Below are positions 34,371 to 46,078 of a stretch of 64,000 bases of DNA, one piece after another. The first letter of the stretch is position 1. Every line of letters begins with the position of its first letter. A program made the position numbers and the translations under genes. The stretch comes from Capillidium heterosporum (Eukaryota; Entomophthoromycota; Entomophthoromycetes; Entomophthorales; Capillidiaceae): contig WBMQ01000003.1 of assembly GCA_016630905.1 (NCBI GenBank), forward strand, positions 2,108,001-2,172,000. The letters are read 5' to 3'. The notes beneath the pieces were generated by a model. It was not told the origin of the DNA. It saw only the letters and a list, made by a program, of their open reading frames with translations, and searched no databases.

Positions 34371-36649
34371 TAAGAAAATTGACAAATTTGGTAGCCTTTT
34401 TATATATAAATACCCTTACAATCACTTTGTAGGATGCTGTTAGTAGCCTTGATAAAAGTATGTTTCTAATATATTTTTAAATATTAATTTATATTTACTA
34501 CTTTCAACTTTTAATGAGTCTCTCTAAATGTAAATATTGATGCCTTGAAAACTACAGTTGGCCTTACTAGAAAATATACTTTTAAATCAAAGTATAATAT
34601 CCAGATTTTATATCAATAAAAACCTTTTAACTTAAAAATATGTTTAAATTGATGCCTTGAAAAACTTTGCTATTAATTATATAGACCTTTTAAATTCCTG
34701 TTAATTGAAGAAATCTATGCAAATTTAAATTAATAAGATGTCTAAACAGTTGAAAAATATACTAGTAATTTAAGAAAAGCATTTGCATCTTAGTCTTAAC
34801 AACCTAAATTAAATATTTTTCTGATATACAAATTTTCTATAAAGTTTATTTTTAGAGCTTACTATATCAATTCAAAAATATACAGCATAGCTATGATATT
34901 TACTAAGAATAACTAATGTAATGCCTTAAATCAATCAGTAGTATCTTGATCTAAACTCTAGTAGCCAATTTCTAATTAGGTAAAAGAGTAAGGCACACAT
35001 TCTATTGATTATACTAATAATGTATTGCCTAATATCAATAAATCTTAAGATGGTAGTTTAAAGGTATAAGTTTATATTTTTAATATAGTAGTTAAAAATA
35101 AGTAGATATTTTTATAAAACCAAACTTAATTACAAAAACTTTAAACTTACTATATTTAAATAGATATGCTGTAGCTTTAAGACTTTGGCACTTATATTAA
35201 TATAGTGAATAATAAACTAGGATGGAGTTGAGATTACAAGAAAGATTTAACATATAGCTAAAAGTATAAAAGGGATAAGTTTATCTGTTTTCAAATTTAA
35301 GATGGCATCTTAAAGTGTAAAGAAAAGAAAGCTTATATAAATATTGAAACTAGGTAGATTTTACATTGGATTTTTAAGACTATGTCTTTTTAGTTGCTAC
35401 CAAACCTAAACTTTAACCTGTCTAAACCCAACCTAAATCTATAGGTTGATTTGATTCCTAATCTGCAGTTGGATTTCTAAGCTGAAAAGTAGATATAAGA
35501 TATTACTAGTTTATATCAAAAGCATTTGTTGAGCTATACAAATTTCAACCTTCTTAATTACCTTAATAGCTCCTAATAGATACCTGCACCTCTTCTAAAT
35601 CAATACTTAGCTTCTAACTTTGCTGTTCATAAATACAATTATCAACTATGTCTCCAAAGCACCAAAGCCTAGCAATTATTTAAAAAGCCCCTTTAACTTT
35701 GGCAGCTGTACCTCTATCTGTATTCTAAATAAGCATAGTGCTTACAAATTAAGAACCAGTAACTAAATTGTTAAACTTACTAGGACATATTAACTTCAGC
35801 CTATAGCAAGACTGATTACTTCAAACATGCCAAGTGCACTTTAAGCATCTACAAGAATGCTAACAAGCAAGAAGCTATCAATAACTAGTACTAGTAGTTT
35901 ATATCTAAATTAAGTAGGACCAATTTGCAAAAGATTAACAATGGTTACATTCATCTTTGGTTTATTAAGTGCAAACACATTGACTGTAAAGCTGCTTTGA
36001 AGATCCATAGCAAGAGCTATTTGGCCAATTTTAACGAAAAAGTAATCCAGTTTATCTACTATTTACTACTGAGGATTTTAAATTGGCTTGTGTTAAGTTT
36101 TGTTATGAAACTTTTCAGCTTGGGCAGTTCTTTTATACTTAAATCCCTTTACAGGAGCTTCATCTTTTGGAAATCGGGAACTTTTAATAAAGTTGTATGA
36201 TTGATTTATTTTATATAAGTTGCCTCGTTTTTCTTTTTAGATAAGGCCAACTGGCCTTTGAATTAGATATAGTTGAAGTGATAGGTGTTGCATACAAACC
36301 ATTTTTAATTCTATTTTTGCATGTGCAGTTGTATGTCGTTTAGTGTGGATATTTTTGAGGATTAGTAACAGTAGATCAATATTTTTAAAGTATTTAGTAT
36401 TTGATTGCTAGCCCAAATGTTCCAATAGATAGCTAGATAGTAGTACCTTGTCCCTACTTATGTAGTTGAAATTATATAAAAGGTAAAGGCATTAGGTTTA
36501 AACATAAAATAGATCATTTGTAGATAGAGTTTATAGAAAGGTTGGTGTCTATATCACACTTTAATAGCTGATGGGTTGATGAAACTACTATCAATCATTT
36601 TTAACTTTATCAATAACAAAATCCAACGGCACTTATACTTTCCGTCTAT
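34371..36649. other. AT-rich region, no gene supported
   Basis: Contains an alternative-start ORF at 35925-36200 with no recognisable domain and low-complexity surroundings. Confidence 0.45.
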
Positions 36650-38583
36650 TTACAGGTGGATGTAGCTCAATTCTTTTACCTTTACTTCGTCCTGCTCCAA
36701 TGGGACTTTGGGATCAGCCACTTCTTTTTGACTCTTGTCCTTCTTGACATGTCGCTTCTTCTTACTCTTGGTAGCAAACTTGCCCTTCTTGGGCGGTGAG
36801 AAGGCTTCCACTTCTTGGGAAGCTAGATCTTTGTCTTCGTTTTTAGGAAGATGAGGGTTACTAGATCCATTCAGCTTGAAGGTAATCTCTGTTGTAGCGG
36901 CATCTATAGTACTTTCTTTGTTTGAAGAATTTGGGCTGGTTTGTTCAATTGAGTTGGAAATATTGTTGTATTGCTCATCGGTAGTAGGTTCCTTGGGCTC
37001 GAGGGTTTGATTCGATATACTTTCATCTTTAGTGATTGTGTCTTTAGAAATACTTTGGACAACTTCTTCAGCTTCGTTGAGGAAGATTCCCTCATCTTGT
37101 TCTGTTGTATCGCCGGGTTGAATTTTGGGCGCTGTTTTGTCGGGTTGGTGGTCGTTGCTTCTTGCTTTGATGATCTGAGACTGTTGAACTTTTAAGGTAG
37201 AAGATTCAAGTTGGTTTGGGCTTACACAGCTATTTATATCACTAGAAACACCTTCTACTTCTTTAGTATCACTGGATATAGTTGAATCATCTTTGGTAAA
37301 AGATATACCATCATGTTCGGATTCTCCACAATCGAATGGCGAAACAATGGTATCAGCCTCATCTGGAGCATTATTATCTAGATCAACTTATATATCAACA
37401 AATTAGTCATTTATTATATAGATATACTGTTATCGGTGGGCTCTAATGGCAGATCAATAGTGGCTTCATTGCTGCTTTGCGATTGATTGTCGGTGATCCT
37501 CAAGTTGTTGAATTCATCTTCCGGTTCCAGATTCGTGTAGTACTTCTTGACAAGTTTAGTAACTTTGGTCACATTATTGGCGTTCTCTTTCAGCAACTTT
37601 TCGATTGTATCTTCATCTTTGAAATTGGTTTTGGTGACGATGCGGTCGATGAGTCGCTGCAGGCGCACGTCCTTACGGTGCTTGCTTTTGAGTACCTTTG
37701 TATTTTGTGGACTTTCTTGAGTTTGCGTGATAGGCTTAACCACCTCCTACGACAGAGATTAGTAATGAAATGGGATGTTGCACTACCTTTTCTGTTGCGT
37801 TTGGGTCGGTGCTACGTAAAGAGGAGTAGTGCTCCCAGGTGTGATATCTATTCCAATAAAGTTAAATATGAATTGAAAAATAAATTTACGCTAGATGTAA
37901 GGTACGTCGTTCTTGTTTCATCTCCACTTCAGCTTTACTTTTATCACCGATAGTCTGCCCCTTTATTATCATAACTGCATCCAAGTCGTTTTGATAGATG
38001 TGTAAATCTACGTCGTATAAGTTGGCAAAAGCAACTAACTCTATATGATCGCCAAAGGTCCCTGACCTGCGCATACGGCTCACATGCTTCTCAAAAGTTT
38101 CGCCTTCATCTCCATCACTAGCGAAAAATACTTGAAAGAAGTCCTTGTTCTCTTCTATGTAGTCACAAGTCTCCTTGCGTAACGTAACATGTTGTGTTTC
38201 ATTGTTGAAAAACTGGTCGGATAATGACCTGAACATACAATTGCCGTCACCTTTTACGTCACAAAGAGTTCGGCCTACTTTCTGGGCCTTTAGTTCAATG
38301 TCCCTGTAACTTGATTCGTCAGGTATTGCTGGACCTCCTTTGTTCTTGGTTGGAAGTTAGTATTGGTTTTTGTAAGGTGGAATTTACTTTTCGGTTCTTC
38401 TTGCTGCTATCAGTGTAAGTTTTTTCGAACTTTGGATTGGGATTCTGAATAGATGTAAGTGATGATAATGAGGTAAAACTTACTTTCCAATTAGAGCTGT
38501 CCTTCTTGTTCTTGAAATTATACAGTTGAAAATGTTAAAATACAATGGGTTTAAATTGAGTATACCTTTTTATTCTTTCCCAT
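36650..38583 (-). CDS. OTUD3-like OTU-domain deubiquitinase, seven exons
   Basis: Exons (minus): 38583-38566, 38510-38484, 38444-38388, 38344-37890, 37847-37787, 37746-37428, 37386-36650; introns 39-55 nt; 557 aa. The OTU cysteine protease core is split by the fourth intron. The first part has D67 and C70 in VKGDGNCMFRSLSDQFF and HIELVAFANLYDVDLHIYQ; the second part has the catalytic His H192 in AYHTWEHYSSLR. Residues ~205-315 hold a basic stretch and a UBA-like helix set (DTIEKLLKENANNVTKVTKL), as in OTUD3. The last ~245 residues are Ser/Thr/Asp/Glu-rich and disordered, ending in a lysine-rich patch (PPKKGKFATKSKKKRHVKK), a possible nuclear signal, and ELSYIHL. Expected role: removal of ubiquitin (OTUD3 prefers K6/K11 chains); target unknown. 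Confidence 0.92.
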
Positions 38584-39319
38584 TGTAGTTCGTCTTTGGC
38601 TTCAGATTAATTAATTATATTTGTATACCTCTAGAAAATAGGAAACTATCTACTTTGAAGGATTGAGAATAGGAGCAAGCTGTGGAATTCTTGAAATTTT
38701 CCAAAAATCTGGTTGGGGTTCAAAATTGAGGGATGTGGGAAAACTTTGCAAAATTTTAGCTTAGTCTCCAATTTAAAAAATACTTTCTTATATTTATTTG
38801 GCTTATCATTATAAATAAAGTTGGCATGATTCTTAAAGTAAGTTTATACTGATTTTAGGTATATCTTTAATACCCTCTACCATCGGCAGCTGAAGGATAT
38901 AACTTTATAAAATTAGTGTATTTAATAAAATTCTAAGCTTATATAAATAGCCTACTTTTACCAGCCAGTTGATGTAAATGAGAGTTTAACAAATTTATCT
39001 TCGATTCTGAAGTTGGTGGTTTCAAGTCCTTTTTAAATGTGAATCTACATCTTTTGCTATCAAAATCTTGACTTTAGCTTCTCAAAGGTGCGAGAAACTC
39101 CGATGTAGACTTTTGGGTTAGTAAACCTTTTCGAACCAGTCTACTAAATCTACCAACTTTGAGAGCTAGAGAAAACTTTGGCTATAAGTTTTCTTTTATT
39201 AAAATCTTACAAGGACTAATTCAAATATTTGCTACCAGTCTACCGTTACATCTATTTGCTTGGTAGTCGGTAGGTTTGGCTCAGGTCCATTATGTTAACT
39301 TTTACAATATATTGTACAT
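38584..39319. other. Intergenic; 5' flank of the OTU gene
   Basis: AT-rich, no gene seen. Confidence 0.5.
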
Positions 39320-40215
39320 CTAAATGAAACCAAATGAATCGTCATATACGATACTAAATGAAGTAAACAGCAAATATAGTGCGGTGGATTGTCTTCGTGG
39401 ATACACATTTCTGCAAGAAACTATAAATATACTTGTAAAAATAGAAACACCTATATCTTCTCCACCTATATATTAGGATCATTTAACTTGGAGATCTATA
39501 GGAAACTATGTCCCGTATAGATGAAGGGAAAAGCACTAAAAACGTCTTATATTAAAATAGATATAGACTAAAGCGGTAGCAATATATGAACTGTTGTTAG
39601 CTGGCTATAGTTTGCGCTGAAGGTGTGGGTCGATATTTAAAGTATTTCTATTTTTTATACCAAGTAACATATCACTTTGAAACTCATCCAACTAGGACTA
39701 CCAATCTTATCCCAAAAGGTGACACATATGGCTGTTTCAACTCGGTTACTAATAGCTGGTACTGGGACGGGTACTCAAGCAATGAGTATAAAATAAGGTA
39801 AAGACCAATTTTCAAATGCCATGAGATGAAATAACGTGCAGTGGGCTTAAACACATGCTACTGAGCTTGAATACTAATTCGAGGTATATTGCGACCGTGG
39901 TATGGATGGGTGTAAATTTTGAGCTGAATGTTAATATAGCTTAAATAGGAACAAATTGAAAGCGATCAACTAGGGGGTACCCGATCTAAAGGTAGGTCAT
40001 ACTGCAGATCAAACTACGTAGTATCATCAAACACTAAAAGGTATTATTTCTAATTGGGTTATACAGCAGTATCGGTATTCGTATTAACTTATCATGTATA
40101 TTTTTAGATAGTGGGCAATTGATTGGTTACCAAAATTGGATAATTGGAATTCTTGGAACTACTTATAAGTTATGGAGGAATTCAAGTATTGGGATTGTAG
40201 TAGGGAAAAAGCTAC
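39320..40215. repeat. Degenerate tandem duplication, copy 1
   Basis: Aligns in direct orientation with 40540-41415 (offset 1.14-1.2 kb). Shared blocks include GTAGCAATATATGA (39576/40715), AAGGTGTGGGTCGAT, TTAATATAGCTTAAATAGGA (39931/41131) and GGTACCCGATCTA. On the minus strand it decodes to fragments such as MAFENWSLPYFILIA and TFWDKIG, matching the ORF in copy 2 but with stops. Confidence 0.7.
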
Positions 40216-40539
40216 TGTAGAGATATCCTATACACAGACCTCAATTTAAAAGTATGCCTATATGGCTAATTAGTTTACAAATCTTTGGTAAAAAGTCAAC
40301 CTTTTATAAGGATTCAATATCAACTTGAATAAAAGTTTAAATTTATCCTAAAAAAGCTTAGATGAAATGGCTCTACCAGTCAAAATCTACTTTGGAAAAA
40401 CTTTTTCCAACAATAGGTTATCCTGTTTATACAAGCTTTAGTTAGTCAAAGCCTTTCAATAGCAGCAAACTACTACATTTACCAGCTAGCTAATTGCATA
40501 TTTATTTTGGGGTCACTACATCCCTTTCCCATAACACAT

Positions 40540-41415
40540 CCTACTCAAACGAAATTAGATATCCGATACTAATTCTAAAAAAGTAGGCATCAAATGTAAA
40601 GTGGTGAATTGTCAAGATGGATATCCATTTCTGCAAAAAGATAAAAGTATAACTATAAAAATAGCAACACATATATCAAGGAAAGCTCGTATGAAATGAA
40701 ATGTACCCAAAATGGTAGCAATATATGAGACGTTGTCAACTGGACTATGTATGCTCTCAAGGTGTGGGTCGATCTGTTGAAAGTATTGTGATCGTTTATA
40801 TCAAGCCAATCTATTTATTTATAATTCTTTTACTGTAGGACCAATCCTATCCCAAAAAGGTGCTGTGTATACGCTTGACCAAATTTTGGTTACTAATAGC
40901 TGTACTGGAGCAACTGCACAAGTAGGAAGTATAGGTTCATTTGCCAAAAAGTCCCGGCAGGTGTAGGATGGGTAGATCAGGGACCAACTTTCAGGTGCCA
41001 TGAAATGCGGTGCAATGAGCTTAAACCCGGTGCTGGTGAGCCTCAACACAAACCAATTCTTTACATTTCTAGCTATTTTCAGAGCATACTACGACCGCTG
41101 TATGGACGTGTGGAAATATGAACTGTAGAATTAATATAGCTTAAATAGGAACAAATTGAAAAGATCAAACATAACAGGGGGTACCCGATCTATGGTAGGT
41201 CATACTGCAGCTCAGATCAAACTAGGATGGAATCAGCAGACATTAGAAAGTATTATTGCTAATTGGTTTCACTAGTAGTACCGGTGTTCGTGCTAACTTA
41301 TCCCACATATTTTCAAACAGTGAGCAATAAGCAATCAATTGGTTACCAAAGTTGGAATACTTGGAATATTTGGAATTATTCCACAAACCTTGTAGGAATC
41401 CAAGTATCGGAATGG
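40540..41415. repeat. Degenerate tandem duplication, copy 2
   Basis: Second member of the pair. Its minus strand keeps a 76-codon open frame (40819-41049: APHFMAPESWSLIYPSYTCR, then TAPFWDRIGPTVKEL), related to broken fragments in copy 1, so both are probably pseudogenes of an unrecognised minus-strand gene. Confidence 0.65.
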
Positions 41416-42255
41416 CGGTACGAAATATGGCTGCTGCAATGCCGCTGCTTTGGTACTTTCGGCCAAGAGTACCAATTCCACTGTGCCCCGGTTCTAGACT
41501 ATTGACTGCATTGGACTTTTAAGCTCCATTTTAGCTCCGCCTTCCTTCTACTGCTATCCCCATCATCAATTCTAAAATTAAACTGGTATTGGTGCTAATT
41601 ATAAAGTTTCTATTTATAAGGGATGCAGTTCCCACTTACAGTAACATTTTAGCTCGAATCCTCAACTTAGACCAGCTGATCCCAACTGGTTCAACTCAAA
41701 AAGTTTAAACCGAGCCAAAAAGTGTAATAACTAAAACTTGTCTACTAATAAATTGTTGTAGAGATGGGAAGTGTGTCGTAACTTTGTATGATTAAATTAA
41801 GTAGTGTCGATCCTAAAGTGGATACATATCAGGCTCTATGAGAACTTGACTTGGTTATACGTAGATACATACTACCTTGTGCTCGGTACTAAGCGGCCAT
41901 TGGACCTAACCCATGGAGCTTTAGGCCCAACCCGACTAAAATTAGCTTAAATTTCCACACTTGGCGGGATGACAAGTATAGGTTATTGGGCCACCATTTA
42001 GTAAGAGCTGCAATTAATGAACTTTTGCCACTTCAACAGAACTTGGCCCAATTTTAGTCAAAGTTTCCAAATTTCATCTGGTGCTCAAAGTTAGAACTTT
42101 TTTCTATAACTTTGGTGTGAAACCATATAAATAGCCTTAGCCATCACTTTCAAATTGGAATTTTACTTTCAATTCAGGAACTTAGACTTTACATTACTAA
42201 CCCTACACCCCAGCTTTCCAACTTCTTCAACCCACCTCTACATTACTAACCTAAA
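41416..42255. other. Intergenic; 5' region of the Ser-rich orphan
   Basis: No gene seen; TATA box at 42126. Confidence 0.5.
42126..42133 (+). promoter_or_regulatory. TATA box of the Ser-rich orphan
   Basis: TATAAATA, 130 bp before the ATG at 42256. Confidence 0.4.
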
Positions 42256-42687
42256 ATGAAGTTCAACCCCATGCGTGTCTACAAGCAGAAACTCGGCAAT
42301 ACATCACCACTGTGGGACGAAGACATCAAGTTCCAATCCGAGGGCCGCAAAACCAAACTGCAGTCGTTGCAAACCAGTTCGGAACCCAATTTACTCAACA
42401 CCAAGTTCATCAACAGGCACAACTTTTCCGAGCAAGTTGTCCCTGACAACGTACGTGACCTGCTACGTACAACCGACTTTGACGAACTCCTAGTGGGCAG
42501 TCTCAAGGACCGGACCTTGAAGGTGAGCCTGACCCCTAAACTTAGTAGCGACAAGTTCCTAGGCCATAAACGCAGTAACTTGAATTCTATGGCCTCGCAT
42601 TCCGTCAACAAGGCATCCATAGCTTTAGTAAGTTCGTCAGCTTCAATAGCCAGTGAGACTATCTCTATCCAAAGCCTCAAGATATAA
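42256..42687 (+). CDS. Hypothetical Ser/Lys-rich protein, 143 aa
   Basis: Single-exon ORF in GC-richer sequence than its flanks, with a TATA box and a polypyrimidine-rich leader, so it is probably expressed. The protein is basic, Ser/Leu/Lys-rich, without signal peptide, membrane span or cysteines. The N-terminus (MKFNPMRVYKQKLGN) is basic, the middle has an acidic-hydrophobic patch (VRDLLRTTDFDELLVGSL), and the end is a run of Ser/Ala/Ile (ALVSSSASIASETISIQSL). Probably disordered. Family not recognised; no function proposed. The antisense ORF over the same bases is a shadow. Confidence 0.5.
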   Translation: MKFNPMRVYKQKLGNTSPLWDEDIKFQSEGRKTKLQSLQTSSEPNLLNTKFINRHNFSEQVVPDNVRDLLRTTDFDELLVGSLKDRTLKVSLTPKLSSDKFLGHKRSNLNSMASHSVNKASIALVSSSASIASETISIQSLKI

Positions 42688-44102
42688 GTAACTTTTAATA
42701 CCTATATTCATGAGCATACCTACAACTTCACTACTTCCTCTAATTAATTCTAATTCTACGCTGTTCCATAGCCCATATAACAATATTTAAACTTATTTAT
42801 AGAACTCAAATAATAAAATTTTCATCCATTACTTTTGCTTGACATGTTTAGCTCCAATGTTTATTATAAATATTCCATTACTTTGCACTTTCATTTGGTT
42901 AATGTCCTTTTAAAATGATGCATTTTATATTATTTTCGATCAATTTATTAATGTAAATAATGAAATGTATTAGTTATCCGTTCAAAGGTCGCAAATTATT
43001 GAGGCACAACCTCTTACTCTATAATCTTGACATCTACAACTGTAGGGGAGGGTCACTACAGCCTTTTAAAATAGGAGTTATACGCCTTGGGCACTTTGAA
43101 TTGTCGATGGCAGGCCTTGTAAACGTAATATCCCTCTCTGTTCGGATTTGCTTTACGCTTTTATCCAGCAAACCTATAAGATAGGTGTAAAGTAAAAGCA
43201 AACGATTGGAATAGCTAATTGGTACCAAACAAAAACCTTTGAAACCGCTCACGTCGACAAAGGGTGGAAAGCAATAGTCTAGATGCAGCTGGCCATGTAC
43301 CAATGCTACAATGCTTGTAGTTGGTAAATGCCCAGTTGGTATTGATTATTACGATACTAGTTGAAGGGGAATAGATGCTAAGCTTTGGGATGCAGGGTTG
43401 TCAAAGTTGTCTATAAGTTGTTCACTTTTCTATAAACAAAAATCCAAAAAACCACTAAAAATTTAATGTTTAATAGAGTGGCATATAGATATGGGTTATG
43501 AGTAATATAGTGGGATATATTAGTTGCTTTGGAAGGAAGGGAGGGTTTCTAATTGTTGGGATGTCGATATAAGATTGACTTGATCGGATATAAAAATCAA
43601 GTTTGTATCGGGTTCTAAATTAAATGTATCTAGCTTTGAAATTAAAGTTCAACTTAGGCACATTCAATTTGGAATAGAGTGGTGATAAAATTGAGAAATT
43701 TGAATTGGTTGCTGATGCTGCAATAGATTTTATTTAGAAAAGTTAATTTTTGCATCAAAGTATTGGTAAAATTAGCTGCTGAATAAATGTATTTTTAAAC
43801 ATGGATTTGCGTATATTTACCTTTGGCAAGTATACTTTGTCTTTAAATTTGATGTATAAGATATGCATTTTCTAGTCTTGGTTGTCAGGTATGATGGTTT
43901 TTTATTTGACGTTAATACACATAGTCCTATACTTGTCTATAAATAATATACATAAAGTCGTTTCTAAAGACATGGGCTAAGCTTCATAAGGTTTATTACA
44001 TCTAATTTAAAGCAGCTCTAGCTAGGATTTGTTTTAAATACCGAACGTAGGACCCGATGAGCTGAAATTTAACATCGCTTACCTCCGCCTTCAAAACACA
44101 AC
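42688..44102. other. Intergenic; no gene supported
   Basis: Two overlapping ~80-codon ORFs around 42960-43300 on opposite strands show no domain. The rest is AT-rich. Confidence 0.5.
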
Positions 44103-45570
44103 TTATTTTTCCTTAGTCTTGTTTTGCATCAGCTCTATCAGTAGATCCAACTTCTTGTTGATCAATTTCTGCTCGTGGTCCATCCTATCGATGCGTTCAT
44201 CCAAATCCATCTCTCGCTCATGTCGGTGATGGCGCTCCGATTGTGGGCAAGTACTCTGCATCTCTATAGATTCCACTAAATCGCTCAAGCTGTTCCTAGA
44301 TTCACGCGTCGGGTGGATGTCTCTATCTGGGAAGGCATTGGTCTTGGGATCCCTACGCTTTTTGAGTACATCCCATACCAGTGTGAAGTTACGTCCGATG
44401 ATGACGGAAGGTAATGCAATCAATAAAATACCCAACATCATCAATGGAAAGGCGATCAACTTGCCAATAAGTGTCGATGGCACGATATCTCCGTACCCAG
44501 TTGTCGTTATAGTAACAATAACGAACCAGAAACTGGCCGGTATAGAATCAAACTCGCTGGGGTATCCTTGCGCATTGACAAATTTGTTCTTCTCGACATC
44601 CCAAGTTCCCCTTTCAGCAAAATACAGGAAGGTAGAAAACAAAATTATGGTTATGAGCATGAAGAAGAACAAGGCTGCCAAGGCGTCCAAGGATTTGCGT
44701 ACGGCTATCAACATGACTTCGATGGATAGTTGCAAAAGGTTGCTGTACTTGTAAGTACGGAATAGTCTAAAGAGCCGGAATACTCGCAAAATAGTGAATC
44801 GAAACTCTACCGAAGTATCAGAGGAGATTAATAGGATAATGTAGAAGGGGAGGACGGCAATTATGTCTAAAAAGGTTAGTGGCGAAAGGAAAAACCGCTT
44901 GAAGTGGTTGATGCTGAAGCTGTGGGCGCAGCACCGTAAAATGAATTCTATGGTGAAGCTTATAATGGTAATTGCTTCCAAGTAGAACCTAAAAGTAGAT
45001 GGAGATGATTATAAAAGTTAGATTTGTGGCTTGGTAAAAGGGTTCAAGTTACCAGATGGGCCACTGCAGCTGTCTTATGTAGGGAATGGTTTCCACCATG
45101 GTCAAAGTTGCTGAAAAGAGAATGGAACAGGCAAAGTATAAATTTAGTCTAAAGGCCAACGTACTAGAGCTGGGGTCTTCGATTAAAAGGTAGAGCTCAC
45201 GCTTCCACTATTGTTAATAAAATTTTAATAATTGAAAAGTTAGTTAAATGGTATATTAAAGCAAAGTTACTTTGTCGGGGTTGTCTCCAGTACTTATATA
45301 CTCCATGTCGCTGTCGTTCAAAGAGGTGTAGGTGAAGGTATTGATGGCCGTTTCCTCCAAATGCTTTACGATGGCTTCCTCCTCCTCAGCGTCCAGATGG
45401 TAGGTGTTGAAGTTAGCCGAGTGTCGCGATCGGCTAACCCGACTGGTACGTCCGGAACTCCCATTTATTGAGAGGTCGATTGAGGTTGATGTCATGTTTG
45501 TGCTTACGTCGTTCACTTGTTCTTTTTCCTCTTTCTGCTTGAGCTCTGGTTCCAGTTCCACGCTTTCCAT
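44103..45570 (-). CDS. Voltage-gated potassium channel (Kv-type, six segments)
   Basis: Exons (minus): 45570-45271, 45207-45053, 44988-44103; introns 63 and 64 nt; 446 aa. After a ~100-residue acidic/Ser-rich cytosolic N-terminus without a T1 tetramerisation domain come S1 (LNLYFACSILFSATLTM), S2 (EAITIISFTIEFILRCC), S3 (FLDIIAVLPFYIILL), the S4 voltage sensor with arginines every third residue (FRFTILRVFRLFRLFRTYK, ~214-232), S5, a pore helix and the K+ filter TTTGYGDIVPS (TGYGD at ~315-319), and S6 with PSVIIG. The C-terminus ends in a coiled-coil-like segment (ERIDRMDHEQKLINKKLDLL). ATG 45570 is used because upstream sequence (including an ATG at about 45762) cannot be joined with a good donor; an extra 5' exon is possible, since the frame stays open upstream to about 45660. 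Expected role: plasma-membrane K+ efflux. Confidence 0.9.
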
Positions 45571-46078
45571 AGATGAACGCCTTTCGTAAAACTTTAGGTT
45601 CAGCTGCAATTTGTAGTGGGGTTGGGGTGCTTTGGGTTTAGTGGCGGTCGCCTTTGGAAACTATTGTAAAAGAGATTATTGGTTCGGATTTATATGTGTA
45701 TTTGTGGAATGCAGTGAAAGGCTAGAATCGGGGTGGAGATGTCAATAACTCCGTGCTCGACATGAAAAGTGGACTAATTGGATTTAGTTTAGTATGCATT
45801 TTGATCAGCATCTTGAATTTATCATAAAGTAGATTTTTGAATAATATTCTCTTTGGAAAAGATAGGCAATTATTTGCAGCTGAGCTTGTAAATAACTGTA
45901 CATTTTTTCAGAACACAGTAGTATCAATGTCTCATTGAGCTAAAGTTAGTTTCATTCTAGTCTGTTCAGTTCATTTATGACAGCAGCCTACGCAATCAAA
46001 ACAAAAACTCATTCTGATACCACCTTCATTATAAGTACATCTTTTTTGTAGAAAGCAACTTCAATTTTTACAACTCTG
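45571..46078. promoter_or_regulatory. Divergent intergenic region, K+ channel / FAD monooxygenase
   Basis: Holds an open frame extending the channel N-terminus up to a TACAATAG acceptor-like site (~45661), so part may be coding or 5' leader. No TATA box clear on either side. Confidence 0.35.

Noticed and set aside
35925-36200. ORF with spaced cysteines (CKHIDCKAALKIHSKS) resembling a BED zinc finger of hAT transposons
   Set aside because: Only one Cys pair, no His pair and no transposase sequence or terminal repeats nearby.
37477-37953. 158-codon + strand ORF
   Set aside because: Shadow of OTU-gene exons 4 to 6 on the other strand; crosses their introns and has no motif.
42279-42680. Antisense ORF over the Ser-rich orphan
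   Set aside because: The sense frame has the TATA box, leader and stop context; the antisense frame has none.
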